Assembly (NCBI GenBank): GCA_016188115.1
Contig: JACPIK010000002.1
Location: 1 to 64,000, forward strand
DNA length: 64,000 nucleotides
Source: Candidatus Woesearchaeota archaeon
Lineage (GTDB): Archaea; Nanobdellota; Nanobdellia; Woesearchaeales; GW2011-AR9
Direction: 5' to 3'
The translations under genes and the position numbers were made by a program. Each line of letters starts with the position of its first letter. The stretch's first letter is position 1. Positions 34,643 through 43,214 of the stretch are shown here, piece by piece. A model generated the notes under the pieces. It saw only the letters and a program-made list of their open reading frames with translations, was not told the origin of the DNA and ran no database searches.

Positions 34643-35785
34643 ATGAAAAAAATAACTTTATTTGGAATATTAATAATGGTGGTTTTGTTGGTAGTTGGTT
34701 GTACTAACCAAAGTCCAACGGGAGGAGTTGTAGTTTCTCACCCTAATGAACCAATTACTATTGGTGCATTATTTCCCCTGACTGGAGGATTAGCTCAGTA
34801 TGGTGAAGTTTCCGAAAAAACTGCTCGTTTAATAGTGGACCAAATCAATTCACAAGGTGGAATCGACGGACAGCAACTTCATCTTGATGTTCAAGACCAT
34901 CAATGCGATCCAAAACTTGCCGTAAGTGAGTTTCAACAAGCAACCCAAGCAAAAGGCATCAAAATCTTTACTGCCAGCGCCTGCAGCGGAACTGCTCTTA
35001 GTATTGCTCCACTTTTAGAACAAAACGATGCTGTACTACTTGGTACACTTCTCTCAACACCAAAAATCAGTGGGTCTTCTCCACGACTCTTTCGCAATTG
35101 GGCGTACGATAGTAAAGAAGCAGAATTATTTGCTCAACATATCAAAGAGAGCAACTACAAAAACGTCGGTATAATTTACGAGCAAACTGATTATGCAGCT
35201 GGGCTTAAAATCTCACTTGAAAAATTCCTCGAAGGATCTAACGTGAAAGTAACTAGTGAAGCATTCGCAACAGGCACAACTGATGTTCGTACTCAGCTAC
35301 TCCGCTTGCAACAAGCAGACATTGATGTACTCTTCATCAGTCCACAAACTGTAACTAGTGGTGATATCGTACTCAAACAACTTAGCGAGCTTGGCTTTAA
35401 TAGTAAACTTATTGTCAACGATAATATCGTCAAGTCAAAAGACTTAGTCTCACGATATGCTCCTTTGCTCGAAAGTGCAATTGGTGGAGATTTTGTCATT
35501 GAACAAACCAAAGAAGGAAAAGAAATGCTTGGCAAGTACAAGATGAAATACGGAGTAGAATGTGCACAACCAAACATTTGCTTAGGTGTGTATGATACGA
35601 TGAATTTTCTCAGTCAAGCCATTGACCAAGTAGGAACAGAACCAGAAGCGATTGAACACTATCTTAAAACGAGTAGCTACAATGGAGTAACTGGGTTGCT
35701 TCGATTTGATAATTTGAACGATCGTGCAAACGCGGAATACTCTCTCTTTGAAATCCATAACGGAGAAGCAGTGCTTTCGAATTAA
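34643..35785 (+). CDS. ABC transporter substrate-binding lipoprotein, LivJ-like
   Basis: A 380-residue periplasmic-binding-type protein of the branched-chain amino acid/urea (LivJ, Peripla_BP_6) family. It has a lipoprotein signal with LVVGCTN (lipid-anchored Cys at about 19), then TIGALFPLTGGLAQYG, the family's opening, and VGIIYEQTDYAAG and SQPQTVTSGD-like substrate loops. The ATG at 34643 was chosen because GAGGTATACT lies just before it. Permease and ATPase genes are absent nearby, so it may be an orphan sensor-like or scavenging component sharing a transporter encoded elsewhere. It is divergent from a TrmB regulator. Confidence 0.85.
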   Translation: MKKITLFGILIMVVLLVVGCTNQSPTGGVVVSHPNEPITIGALFPLTGGLAQYGEVSEKTARLIVDQINSQGGIDGQQLHLDVQDHQCDPKLAVSEFQQATQAKGIKIFTASACSGTALSIAPLLEQNDAVLLGTLLSTPKISGSSPRLFRNWAYDSKEAELFAQHIKESNYKNVGIIYEQTDYAAGLKISLEKFLEGSNVKVTSEAFATGTTDVRTQLLRLQQADIDVLFISPQTVTSGDIVLKQLSELGFNSKLIVNDNIVKSKDLVSRYAPLLESAIGGDFVIEQTKEGKEMLGKYKMKYGVECAQPNICLGVYDTMNFLSQAIDQVGTEPEAIEHYLKTSSYNGVTGLLRFDNLNDRANAEYSLFEIHNGEAVLSN

Positions 35786-36594
35786 CTTTTTTCTTTTTTT
35801 TCTTCTTTTGCTGTATGTGCTTCTTCGAAATGCACATTGCGCATCCCGCTATATCCCGCGAAAAACACAATTGACCAACGTGCTGTTTTCTCATCCCAAC
35901 ATTGCTCTTGGTTAGGTACGTCATGCCATGCAGGAGTAAACTCTCCATTTGTCACCTCTGGAAACATCAATCCTGGCAAGAATAGCACCTCGTGAGGATC
36001 ATGTTCTACATAAGCAAGATTCTCTTCATCTTTGCCAATACGCAATCCCGGTCCGCTTTCTGTAAGAGCAAGTGTACATGCACCGCGATCATAATGACCT
36101 AATACCAGATGTGTTGAATCCGGGTCTGGATGATATTTCAAAAAGCGTAAATAAAAATATGGCTTTTTCTCAATCGGAAAGAAGCGTTGATGGATTTCAG
36201 GAAAATCTTTTTCAAAAGAGAGAATAATTTGTTGCATGAGGTACTTACTTTCATCATAAATTTGACGTGCAAGTTCGAGAAATTTTTTTAATTGTGGGTT
36301 TGCTTCTCGGACTTCTGTGGTAAAATAATTTTCAAAAAAATCATTGTAATGAAAAAAGTCAGTGGTTGTGGGATAACTCTTGAGGGTTGTCTTTTGAAAA
36401 TAACCTATACGAGAACTACGATTATCTGGATCAATCTTAACTGCTGCAAAGTTGTTCTTAAATTCTTCAGATTCCAGAAGATGAAGAAAATACAAAGCTC
36501 CCAATTCCAACTTTTGCATTGAAATAGAACTCTTAACTAACGCATAATTCTTCTCCCTAATCTCTCGTTTCAATTTAAGATATGAAAAAGCCAT
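35782..36594 (-). CDS. 2-oxoglutarate/Fe(II)-dependent oxygenase-like protein
   Basis: A 270-residue protein with the isopenicillin N synthase-type fold. The iron triad appears as H-x-D in LGHYDRGACTLAL (about 166-178) and a distal His in PAWHDVPN (about 223-230), and the 2-oxoglutarate-binding Arg-x-Ser as ARWSIVFF (about 242-249). These oxygenases hydroxylate or close rings in small molecules; the substrate is unknown. They are uncommon in small archaea, so gain by transfer is plausible. It overlaps the binding-protein gene by 4 nt at a shared TTAA and is divergent from a TrmB gene. Confidence 0.75.
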   Translation of the reverse strand: MAFSYLKLKREIREKNYALVKSSISMQKLELGALYFLHLLESEEFKNNFAAVKIDPDNRSSRIGYFQKTTLKSYPTTTDFFHYNDFFENYFTTEVREANPQLKKFLELARQIYDESKYLMQQIILSFEKDFPEIHQRFFPIEKKPYFYLRFLKYHPDPDSTHLVLGHYDRGACTLALTESGPGLRIGKDEENLAYVEHDPHEVLFLPGLMFPEVTNGEFTPAWHDVPNQEQCWDEKTARWSIVFFAGYSGMRNVHFEEAHTAKEEKKEKS

Positions 36595-36661
36595 AAACTC
36601 CTCTTCTTTGAGACATATTTATAATTAAAGGACGTTTCTAAGTCCTCCTAGTCCTATAACT

Positions 36662-37414
36662 ATGGAAATCAAAACTCTGCTTAAAGAATTCGGCTTTACT
36701 GAATACGACGCACGCGTATACATGGCTCTCGCTACACTTCATAATGCTAAAGCATCAGATATTGCAAAACAATCCAATCTTCCCACCAATAAAGTCTATG
36801 AAAGCCTCATTCGTCTTGCATCACAAGGGTTCATCTCCATTATCGATCTAACACCTCGACAATACAAAATAGTGGGATTAGAAAAGTTTCGTGAAATCAT
36901 GGAATCACGTAAACAGCATCTTGATCAACTCGGTCAAGGTCTTAACCAACTTCAACAAGAGATCGCAACAAAATCAATCACCTCGCAAGACATTGCTCTT
37001 GTTCTCAAAGGCAAAGAACATATCGTTCGTAAACTCAACGAGATCACGCCTCTCTCCAAGAAATATGCCTATTCCTGTGTTGGGCGTCTAATCTACCATC
37101 CCGCCAGTGTGCGCGTTGTATCACAAGCGATTAAACGCGGAGTTGACGTTCGTTTTCTTGTGCAATATCATCCTGAAGCAGAATCAGAAATCACTAAATG
37201 GAGCGCCGTTGGTGTGAAAATTCGTTATCGTCCTACCAAAGATCAAGAGAGCATTCGCTTTTCTACCATCGATGACAAATACGCTCGGATCACTTTTGGC
37301 GCACCAGAAATAACTAAACACGAAAATTATATTTCCTTCTGGTTAGAATCACCAGCATTTTCCTCATTACTTAAAGATCAATTTCTCACCATGTGGAGAA
37401 AAGCCAAGGAATAA
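36662..37414 (+). CDS. TrmB-family transcription regulator (3)
   Basis: A 250-residue regulator with winged HTH (FTEYDARVYMALATLHNAKAS and QSNLPTNKVYESLIRLASQG, about 12-55), a coiled linker (about 78-100) and a sensor-like C-terminal half. It is divergent from the oxygenase gene across 67 nt that includes AGGAC/GTCCT arms (36629-36633 and 36642-36646), a candidate operator. Its neighbours suggest that it controls the oxygenase or itself; this is inference. Confidence 0.85.
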   Translation: MEIKTLLKEFGFTEYDARVYMALATLHNAKASDIAKQSNLPTNKVYESLIRLASQGFISIIDLTPRQYKIVGLEKFREIMESRKQHLDQLGQGLNQLQQEIATKSITSQDIALVLKGKEHIVRKLNEITPLSKKYAYSCVGRLIYHPASVRVVSQAIKRGVDVRFLVQYHPEAESEITKWSAVGVKIRYRPTKDQESIRFSTIDDKYARITFGAPEITKHENYISFWLESPAFSSLLKDQFLTMWRKAKE

Positions 37415-37481
37415 ATTTGTTCTAAAGTAGGACTGAAGGGAGTCGGGGGTGTTATTATAAGAGTTGCAGATTCTTCTTTGT

Positions 37482-38090
37482 ATGAATGACATTACTCCTC
37501 GGTTATATGGTGGCGAAGGATATCACTGTAGGGTCTTAGAAAATAGGTTAGATTTACTTACAGCCGAGCAACCAAAATATGTTTTTTCAACGACATGCCA
37601 AGGAAACCTCCATTTGCGTAGCCAAGCGGGAACTGATTTTAGAGCTGAGATAGATCCCGGATCTGGTTTTAGGTTATTTATTTTTTTAATACCGGGGGAT
37701 CTGGTGGGTAAGATTACTTATGCAGGTGTTACACTCTACTCCCCTCACATTAAAATTCCTGAAATACTACATTGGCCAAGTTTGAATGAATCACCTCCAC
37801 GATGTTTTCAGGAACATCTTCCTGATGAAAGAGCATCGATTGATAGTATAGAACAAATTGTCTGTTATGACGTAGGAAATCAACCTTATTTTTTACGCCC
37901 ATCTGCAAAGGAGAATGACAAAAGGGTGGTGAACAGAATGGAAGAGGCGTTTACAAAATGGAATAATTTTACCAGAAACACTCAACCAAAATCACTCCGC
38001 TGGTTCTACGATGCGTCCCGTTATATTAATAGAAAATTAGGGAAACTACCTTCAGTGCAACAAGATATACTCCCCTTGCAAGATTCTTAA
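37482..38090 (+). CDS. Uncharacterised protein, 202 residues
   Basis: A soluble protein with no recognised domain. It has strand-like stretches (FRLFIFLIPGDLVGKITYAG, about 66-85) and a basic helical C-terminus. No cysteine pair, signal peptide or membrane helix. I chose ATG 37482, which lies 23 nt after a TTATTATA box, rather than the upstream TTG of the same frame. It is convergent with the NUDIX gene, sharing a TTAA at the stops. Confidence 0.55.
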   Translation: MNDITPRLYGGEGYHCRVLENRLDLLTAEQPKYVFSTTCQGNLHLRSQAGTDFRAEIDPGSGFRLFIFLIPGDLVGKITYAGVTLYSPHIKIPEILHWPSLNESPPRCFQEHLPDERASIDSIEQIVCYDVGNQPYFLRPSAKENDKRVVNRMEEAFTKWNNFTRNTQPKSLRWFYDASRYINRKLGKLPSVQQDILPLQDS

Positions 38091-38638
38091 TTCTTTCTAT
38101 TTTTCTCCATCCACCTTTGTGCTTTCAACAACACCACTATCGCTTGGGAGTTTGGGATCTCTCCACTATCGACCATTTCCACTGCTTTATGAAACGGCAT
38201 TTTCACAATCTTAAAAGTCTCCACAATTTCAGGTTGTGGGGCGCAAAAAGTTAAATCCAACGCTAAATACAAATGAACTTTATACAGTGCATACGTAGGA
38301 AGGGGATAAATGATCCCTAACTCCACCATCCTTCCTGCTTTAATACCTAACTCTTCCGCTAACTCTCGTGTAGCCGCAGCAAGTGGTGTCTCGCCTTTTT
38401 CAATAGCGCCTCCTGCAACTTCAATCACTTCTTTTCCAATCCCATATCTAAATTCTTCTAAGAGGTAAACATTACCCTCTTCATCAATCGGAAGGACATG
38501 TGCCCCATCTTTTAAAGTAACATATCCAAAAACAGATTTAACACCAGAATGTTCTACTTCATCTTCCTCAAGCATTAACCACGGATTTCTATAGATAACT
38601 TTACTTACATCCACTCTCCATGGGCCTTTTGTTTTCAT
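38087..38638 (-). CDS. NUDIX hydrolase, ADP-ribose pyrophosphatase
   Basis: A 183-residue protein with a complete NUDIX box: GGAIEKGETPLAAATRELAEELGI (about 76-99) has all consensus residues. It opens with the extended N-terminal strands of the ADP-ribose pyrophosphatase branch, and the downstream PLPTYALYKVHLYLA includes the loop that determines ADPR specificity. It cleaves ADP-ribose to AMP and ribose 5-phosphate in related enzymes. It is the only fully canonical NUDIX protein in the window and is the last gene of an operon with fen1, whose stop is 16 nt upstream of its start. Confidence 0.93.
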   Translation of the reverse strand: MKTKGPWRVDVSKVIYRNPWLMLEEDEVEHSGVKSVFGYVTLKDGAHVLPIDEEGNVYLLEEFRYGIGKEVIEVAGGAIEKGETPLAAATRELAEELGIKAGRMVELGIIYPLPTYALYKVHLYLALDLTFCAPQPEIVETFKIVKMPFHKAVEMVDSGEIPNSQAIVVLLKAQRWMEKNRKN

Positions 38639-38654
38639 CTCTAAATCACCATCA

Positions 38655-39692
38655 TCAAAAGAATTGACTAAGCCCTTTCTGGCTCATCTTTTGTTGTTCA
38701 CTACCCAATTTACTTAAACGTGCCGCAACACGTTCAGCACTGAAATTATACTCATCTACAAGCAGGGTTTTCAACTCATCCTCTTTTATCTTCTTCCATT
38801 CTAATGTATACTCTTTGGTTACGGGAATATGCTTGATTGTATCAAAGACTTCTTTCCATGCTAAATCGGGATAACTCTCTTTCCACTTCACAAGCTCAAA
38901 CACTTTTTCAAAATCATCCTTGTGTTCTTGCAATAATTTCAACGCTTTTTTAGGCCCAATGCCTTTGATACCACCAGGATTGTAATCTGTACCCACTAAA
39001 ATCGCCAGCGCAATCAATTGATCTTGCGTTAATTTCAATGAGTCTAATACCTCACTTAGAATTACTTCTTCTGGCAACACCACTTCAATTGCCAATGTTC
39101 CTTTCTTACGTCGTTTTCCCTCCAAAGAAAGATTACGAATTAAACGTGGCGCACCAAAAATAAGGGTATCATAATCCTGTGAAACACACGCATACGCATC
39201 TTTCATACTAACCATATATGCTGCTTGCGCCTCGCCCTCTGATGGTGCTTGAACAATAGGTAATCCTAACGCGGCAATCACTCTTTGCGCATCAACAATC
39301 ATCTCTTTCGTAAGTACTGCCGTGCGTGCAGACAGTTTTTTCATTTGATCATAATCACCAGCTTCTTCAGCAACAAGTAATTTCGCAGAAGCATCTGCCT
39401 TTGCCATCTTGCGTTTCTCCCACGTTTTTTGCTTGAGTGCTGGAGGAGTTCCATCAAACACAAAGACCGGTTTTACTCCATTCTCCATCAATGTTGCAGT
39501 ACGACTAAACAATCCAATCAAATGGGACGTAACACGACCTTTCTTATCTGTAAGCAACGCGCCATCAACACCTCGAATCGAAGTAAGAAATTGATATAAC
39601 ATATTCATCGTATCAATAGCGACGATTTTTCCAGACAGGTTCTTCACCGTAATTTCCTTACGTGGAACAAGATCTTTAATAGAAAGGCCCAT
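38655..39692 (-). CDS. fen: Flap endonuclease FEN1
   Basis: A 345-residue structure-specific nuclease that removes 5' flaps in Okazaki-fragment and base-excision repair. Metal-binding acids are at D27 (AIDTMN), D80 (VFVFDGTPP), SEGEAQA, SQDYDTL and GTDYNPGG, in the canonical order, and the helix-hairpin-helix follows GIGPKKALKLL. The tail QKGLSQFF (338-345) is a PCNA-interacting PIP box. The N-terminal Gly after Met, needed for catalysis, is present. It is encoded between a winged-helix protein gene and a NUDIX gene on the same strand. Confidence 0.97.
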   Translation of the reverse strand: MGLSIKDLVPRKEITVKNLSGKIVAIDTMNMLYQFLTSIRGVDGALLTDKKGRVTSHLIGLFSRTATLMENGVKPVFVFDGTPPALKQKTWEKRKMAKADASAKLLVAEEAGDYDQMKKLSARTAVLTKEMIVDAQRVIAALGLPIVQAPSEGEAQAAYMVSMKDAYACVSQDYDTLIFGAPRLIRNLSLEGKRRKKGTLAIEVVLPEEVILSEVLDSLKLTQDQLIALAILVGTDYNPGGIKGIGPKKALKLLQEHKDDFEKVFELVKWKESYPDLAWKEVFDTIKHIPVTKEYTLEWKKIKEDELKTLLVDEYNFSAERVAARLSKLGSEQQKMSQKGLSQFF

Positions 39693-39752
39693 GATTCACA
39701 AAAAGTAGTTTTAAGTTAAAAAGGCTGTGGTTCTAGAGTATGTTGATAAAAT

Positions 39753-40790
39753 TTACTTTCTCTCTATTCTTCGAATAATTGCATTTTCAAATGCATTGGC
39801 ATCAACCATCTCAACTGCTTTTTTAGTCAATTCACCTGTATACAAGAACAGCAACGGCAATTTTTTCATCTGCGCTTCAATAAACGCTGCGGATAAATCT
39901 TTTTCATCAACTTTTGCCTTTTTCTTTGCTTTACAAAAGAAATGAACTTTTCCCAGAGGAGTATGCAATTGTGATCGCAAGTTAATTTCAGCGTTTTTAC
40001 GTACTAATTCGCCATCAGCAATAAACATGTTCATAATTTGACAATAACTTTTAAGCTCAGCAAAAAAGGGATCAGCAAGACTAAATTCAGGCTTACTTGT
40101 TTCATGTGCGACCAATAACTCATCAATCGGTGTTTTCTCTTCAACTTCAACAATTGTTTTTTGTTTTTCTCGTTGTTTACGTACAACGGTCTTTCGTTCT
40201 TTTTCTATACTTTTGTCCTGCATTAATGTAGACACTACGGGCTTGATTGAGTCTTCATTAGATTTATTGGAAACTATATCTTGCTCTGGTTCAACCACAG
40301 CAAGATCAGGTACTTCTTCAGGAATAGTAATCGGAATCTGGGCAGGAGGGTGAAGAATATACGCAATTCGTTCATTTGCTTCTTGATTTGTTAACATGTG
40401 CCATTTCCAAAATAATTCTGTTTTATCTGGAGTGGTTACTTGTAATGGAACTGCAAAATCTTTAAGACTTCGAATCGCAACTCGGGGTAATAATTCCAAT
40501 TCTGCCTCTCGTAGTACTCCTTCATTACGCAACATCTCTAACACTTCAAAATCTTTAGGATTAAGATTATCTTTTGCAAAGTTATACAATTGGCTCTCTT
40601 GACCGGGGACATAATATAATGGAGAACCGCCCCACTTAAGACTTGATACTTTTACTTTTCCTCGTGAAGAAAGGTCACTTAAATGGGCTGACGCAATAAG
40701 AATCTCTGTTTTAATGATCTTCGCCACTTTTGAGGGAATTGTCGGTCCACTTGTTCGAATAAACGAAAGAATTTGGTCTTCTGCGAGCAT
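39753..40790 (-). CDS. Winged-helix protein with a putative restriction-endonuclease-like C-terminal domain
   Basis: A 345-residue protein. Residues 1-70 are a winged helix (LAEDQILSFIRTSG, PSKVAKIIKTEILIASAHLS), then a Ser/Glu/Lys-rich linker (about 165-245). The last 100 residues contain VRKNAEINLRSQ and KVHFFCKAKKKAKVDEKDL, with a strand ending F-C-K-A-K-K-K that resembles the PD-(D/E)xK nuclease core; the fold call is tentative. It lies upstream of fen1 in the same operon, which hints at a DNA-repair link. I chose the methionine at 40790 because the domain starts there; the frame is open 20 codons further. Confidence 0.55.
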   Translation of the reverse strand: MLAEDQILSFIRTSGPTIPSKVAKIIKTEILIASAHLSDLSSRGKVKVSSLKWGGSPLYYVPGQESQLYNFAKDNLNPKDFEVLEMLRNEGVLREAELELLPRVAIRSLKDFAVPLQVTTPDKTELFWKWHMLTNQEANERIAYILHPPAQIPITIPEEVPDLAVVEPEQDIVSNKSNEDSIKPVVSTLMQDKSIEKERKTVVRKQREKQKTIVEVEEKTPIDELLVAHETSKPEFSLADPFFAELKSYCQIMNMFIADGELVRKNAEINLRSQLHTPLGKVHFFCKAKKKAKVDEKDLSAAFIEAQMKKLPLLFLYTGELTKKAVEMVDANAFENAIIRRIERK

Positions 40791-40906
40791 AGAAAATTCA
40801 TGGGATAGCCGGTTTATATAATTTGTGATAGTCCATCGGAAGCATTCCACCTAGTTAGTAGTAAATGGAGGTAAATCTTTTATAATCAACACTATTTTAA
40901 AGAAAA

Positions 40907-41509
40907 ATGCGTGAATTCATCCTTCTCTCCCTTAAAGGCACAACCAATGGTGAACGCTTTAGTATAGAACATAAAACCGAAGCAGGACTCATTTGCCGTA
41001 CTATTTCTAACTGTATTTGGGTATCAAAAGGTATTCGCAAAGATACAATCGTACATGTTGTAATGAACGGCGCGCCTAACCCGCCACGAACAATTACTAT
41101 CTCCAGCAACCACATCCCTGATGAATTTCCTTTTGATGAAACCGGTTTGTCTCAAATCATCAAAGATGCGCTTATTCTTGGAAAAAATCTTCTTCCTGAC
41201 GAAGAAAAAAAAGTGATTGATGGAGTAACTATCTCAAAAGTATCTTTTGAAGCATTAGTACGAGAAAAAGCTTCTAAAGTCGCAACCTATTATCTTCATA
41301 GCAAAGGCGAAGATGTTCGTAGTATTCAATTTCCAGACCACAGTGTATTTGTGTTCGGTGATCTCTTTGGCATCCCTAAACTTACCGAGAAACTCTTAGA
41401 AAGAACCTGTACTGGTAGAATTAAATTAGGTCCTTATATGCTGTTCGCTTCCCATTGCCCTATTTTGGTTCATAATGAGTTGGATCGGATCGAGAAAGGC
41501 ATGAGATAA
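40907..41509 (+). CDS. trmY: tRNA (pseudouridine54-N1)-methyltransferase TrmY
   Basis: A 200-residue SPOUT-fold methyltransferase that makes N1-methylpseudouridine at position 54 of archaeal tRNA. The family signature FGDLFGIPKLTEKLLER (about 146-162) and the knot GPYMLFASHCPILVHNELDR (about 175-194) are both present, the latter forming the SAM pocket. The modified T-loop position 54 lies in the same arm interrupted by the second intron of the tRNA-Ser gene at 62.8 kb. It is divergent from the winged-helix gene. Confidence 0.94.
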   Translation: MREFILLSLKGTTNGERFSIEHKTEAGLICRTISNCIWVSKGIRKDTIVHVVMNGAPNPPRTITISSNHIPDEFPFDETGLSQIIKDALILGKNLLPDEEKKVIDGVTISKVSFEALVREKASKVATYYLHSKGEDVRSIQFPDHSVFVFGDLFGIPKLTEKLLERTCTGRIKLGPYMLFASHCPILVHNELDRIEKGMR

Positions 41510-41555
41510 TTATTTAATCAAAATATTCTTAAAATAGACTCAAAATCAGCTAGTT

Positions 41556-41756
41556 ATGTACAACCCAAAAATATTTAGTTATAATCTTGCGCAATGGGGA
41601 GTTATCGTGCTTGCATCTTCCATTACACTTGGTGCACTGTATCTAGCATTTAGTGATGATGGGATGACTAATCATTCTCAGATTCAGAACACACAAACCA
41701 CAAATCAACAACAAAGAATAACACCAATAACTATTGATTCTATACTCGACGATTAA
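41556..41756 (+). CDS. Small single-pass membrane protein
   Basis: A 66-residue protein with one hydrophobic segment (about 14-33, WGVIVLASSITLGALYLAF), a short N-terminal part and a polar, Gln/Thr/Asn-rich C-terminal part. No known family. It lies 46 nt after trmY on the same strand, and converges with endA sharing a TTAA. It could be a bona fide small membrane protein or a coding-like frame; the hydrophobic pattern favours the former. Confidence 0.5.
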   Translation: MYNPKIFSYNLAQWGVIVLASSITLGALYLAFSDDGMTNHSQIQNTQTTNQQQRITPITIDSILDD

Positions 41757-42412
41757 GGTCGCATCCATTTCACTTCATAATACGTGACATCTCCTTCGTC
41801 ATCCACTACAGCAAGTAACAACCGCTTCTTCGTAGAATGAGCTACTCTGTTCTTCGCACTAAATTCATGCCATGTAAACACACTTGCTTCATGAACCGGA
41901 TACACAATCCAACGTGCGTGATCCTCGCCAGGCTTAACACCACGATCATACACACGAAAATCCGCCCCAAATTTAAGAGCCGTTTTGATAATATAACCGC
42001 GGTTGCGCATATCTTTAAAGACAGAATACCGAATCCAAAAATTAGGTTCAACTTTGCGCGCTTTTTTCAGATAACTTTCAAATGCAACTGCGCGACCAGA
42101 TTCACTACGAACAGTAAGACGTCCTCGTTCCATTAAATATAATGCTTCAAGTAAAGACAGTTCAACTTTGCCGCCTTCAACAGAGCAACCAAACCGAGAT
42201 TGATTATATAATTCTCGTGATTCATCAGACGATTCAGTAATAACTCGTTCACCAGCAAGAATAGCTTCAACTACTTTTTTCTTTTTACCGTTTTCCTTTG
42301 CATCTTCTGTAACAAGAGGATCTACTTTAAGTTCTGTGAGTGTTTCTTCTTCTACAGCAATTGCTTCTTCCATTTCAGGTTCTACGGCTTTTTTATGATC
42401 TGGACTCATCAT
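41753..42412 (-). CDS. endA: tRNA-splicing endonuclease EndA
   Basis: A 219-residue protein that excises introns from pre-tRNA at bulge-helix-bulge motifs. The C-terminal catalytic domain holds the triad Y155 (FRVYDRG), H165 (GEDHARW) and K195/K196 (HSTKKRLLLA), and WHEFSAKNRVAHS follows the standard positions. The first 45 residues are an acidic, low-complexity extension. With one catalytic domain and no fused second unit, it most resembles the homotetrameric (alpha-4) type. It is the natural processing enzyme for the twice-interrupted tRNA-Ser at 62766-62930. Confidence 0.94.
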   Translation of the reverse strand: MMSPDHKKAVEPEMEEAIAVEEETLTELKVDPLVTEDAKENGKKKKVVEAILAGERVITESSDESRELYNQSRFGCSVEGGKVELSLLEALYLMERGRLTVRSESGRAVAFESYLKKARKVEPNFWIRYSVFKDMRNRGYIIKTALKFGADFRVYDRGVKPGEDHARWIVYPVHEASVFTWHEFSAKNRVAHSTKKRLLLAVVDDEGDVTYYEVKWMRP

Positions 42413-42441
42413 AAGGCTCTTTTTTACCCTGTTTTTAAAGG

Positions 42442-43179
42442 TTATGGCAGGGATGATTGCGCACTGATCTCATCACCAAACAATTCTCCCTGCGTTTTTT
42501 GTTCCCACTTTAGACTCTTTCTCCCTTCCTTCCAGCTCCAATATCCTTCTCTTCCAATAATCACATGATCCAGAAACGTAATTCCTACGGTCTCTCCGGT
42601 TTTTGCTAATCGTTTCGTCACTTCTAAATCCTGCGAAGAAGGTGTTGGATCACCTGAAGGATGATTATGTATTACTATCAACGCACTTGCACAGTGTCGA
42701 ATTGCGCCATGAAATATCTCTCGCGGATGAATCAACGATGCATCAAGAATTCCAATAGTCACAATTTCCTCTTTAATTACTTTATTCTTGGTATCAAGAT
42801 ACATTGCTAACACTTGTTCTTGGGTAGCTCTACCTAATCTTGAAGTGTAACGTCGCGCCACATCTGCTGCGCACGTAATTGGCATTACTTGCTCTTCTTT
42901 TGTATCAACTCGCTTTGCCAATTCGAACACGGCAAGTAATTGACATGCTTTTGCCTTGCCAATCCCATATTCTTTCGTAAGCTGCGCTAATGAACAACGA
43001 GCCAACTCCTGCAAAGGATATTTTATCAGTAAACTATTACACATCTCTAAGATACTTTGCTTCTTCGTACCTGACTTAAGAATCAACGCCAGCAGTTCTG
43101 CCGATGAAAGACCATTAGTACCATATCGTTCTAATCGTTCTCGTGGACGTGAATCCAACGCTAATTCTTGAAACTTCAT
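42442..43179 (-). CDS. radC: RadC-family DNA repair-associated protein
   Basis: A 245-residue protein with an N-terminal helix-hairpin-helix (YGIGKAKA, 71-78) and a C-terminal JAB/MPN-plus domain: H171-N-H173-PSGDPTPSSQD184 holds the metal ligands. RadC is common in bacteria and much rarer in archaea, so transfer is plausible. Biochemical function is unsettled; its family name comes from an old repair link. I chose the methionine at 43179 since it precedes the RERLERYG domain opening. A 17-bp element identical to the one before the BRO/DinD-like gene is 35 nt upstream. Confidence 0.9.
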   Translation of the reverse strand: MKFQELALDSRPRERLERYGTNGLSSAELLALILKSGTKKQSILEMCNSLLIKYPLQELARCSLAQLTKEYGIGKAKACQLLAVFELAKRVDTKEEQVMPITCAADVARRYTSRLGRATQEQVLAMYLDTKNKVIKEEIVTIGILDASLIHPREIFHGAIRHCASALIVIHNHPSGDPTPSSQDLEVTKRLAKTGETVGITFLDHVIIGREGYWSWKEGRKSLKWEQKTQGELFGDEISAQSSLP

Positions 43180-43214
43180 ATTACTACAATTAAAAAACAC
43201 ATTAATAAAGCAAC

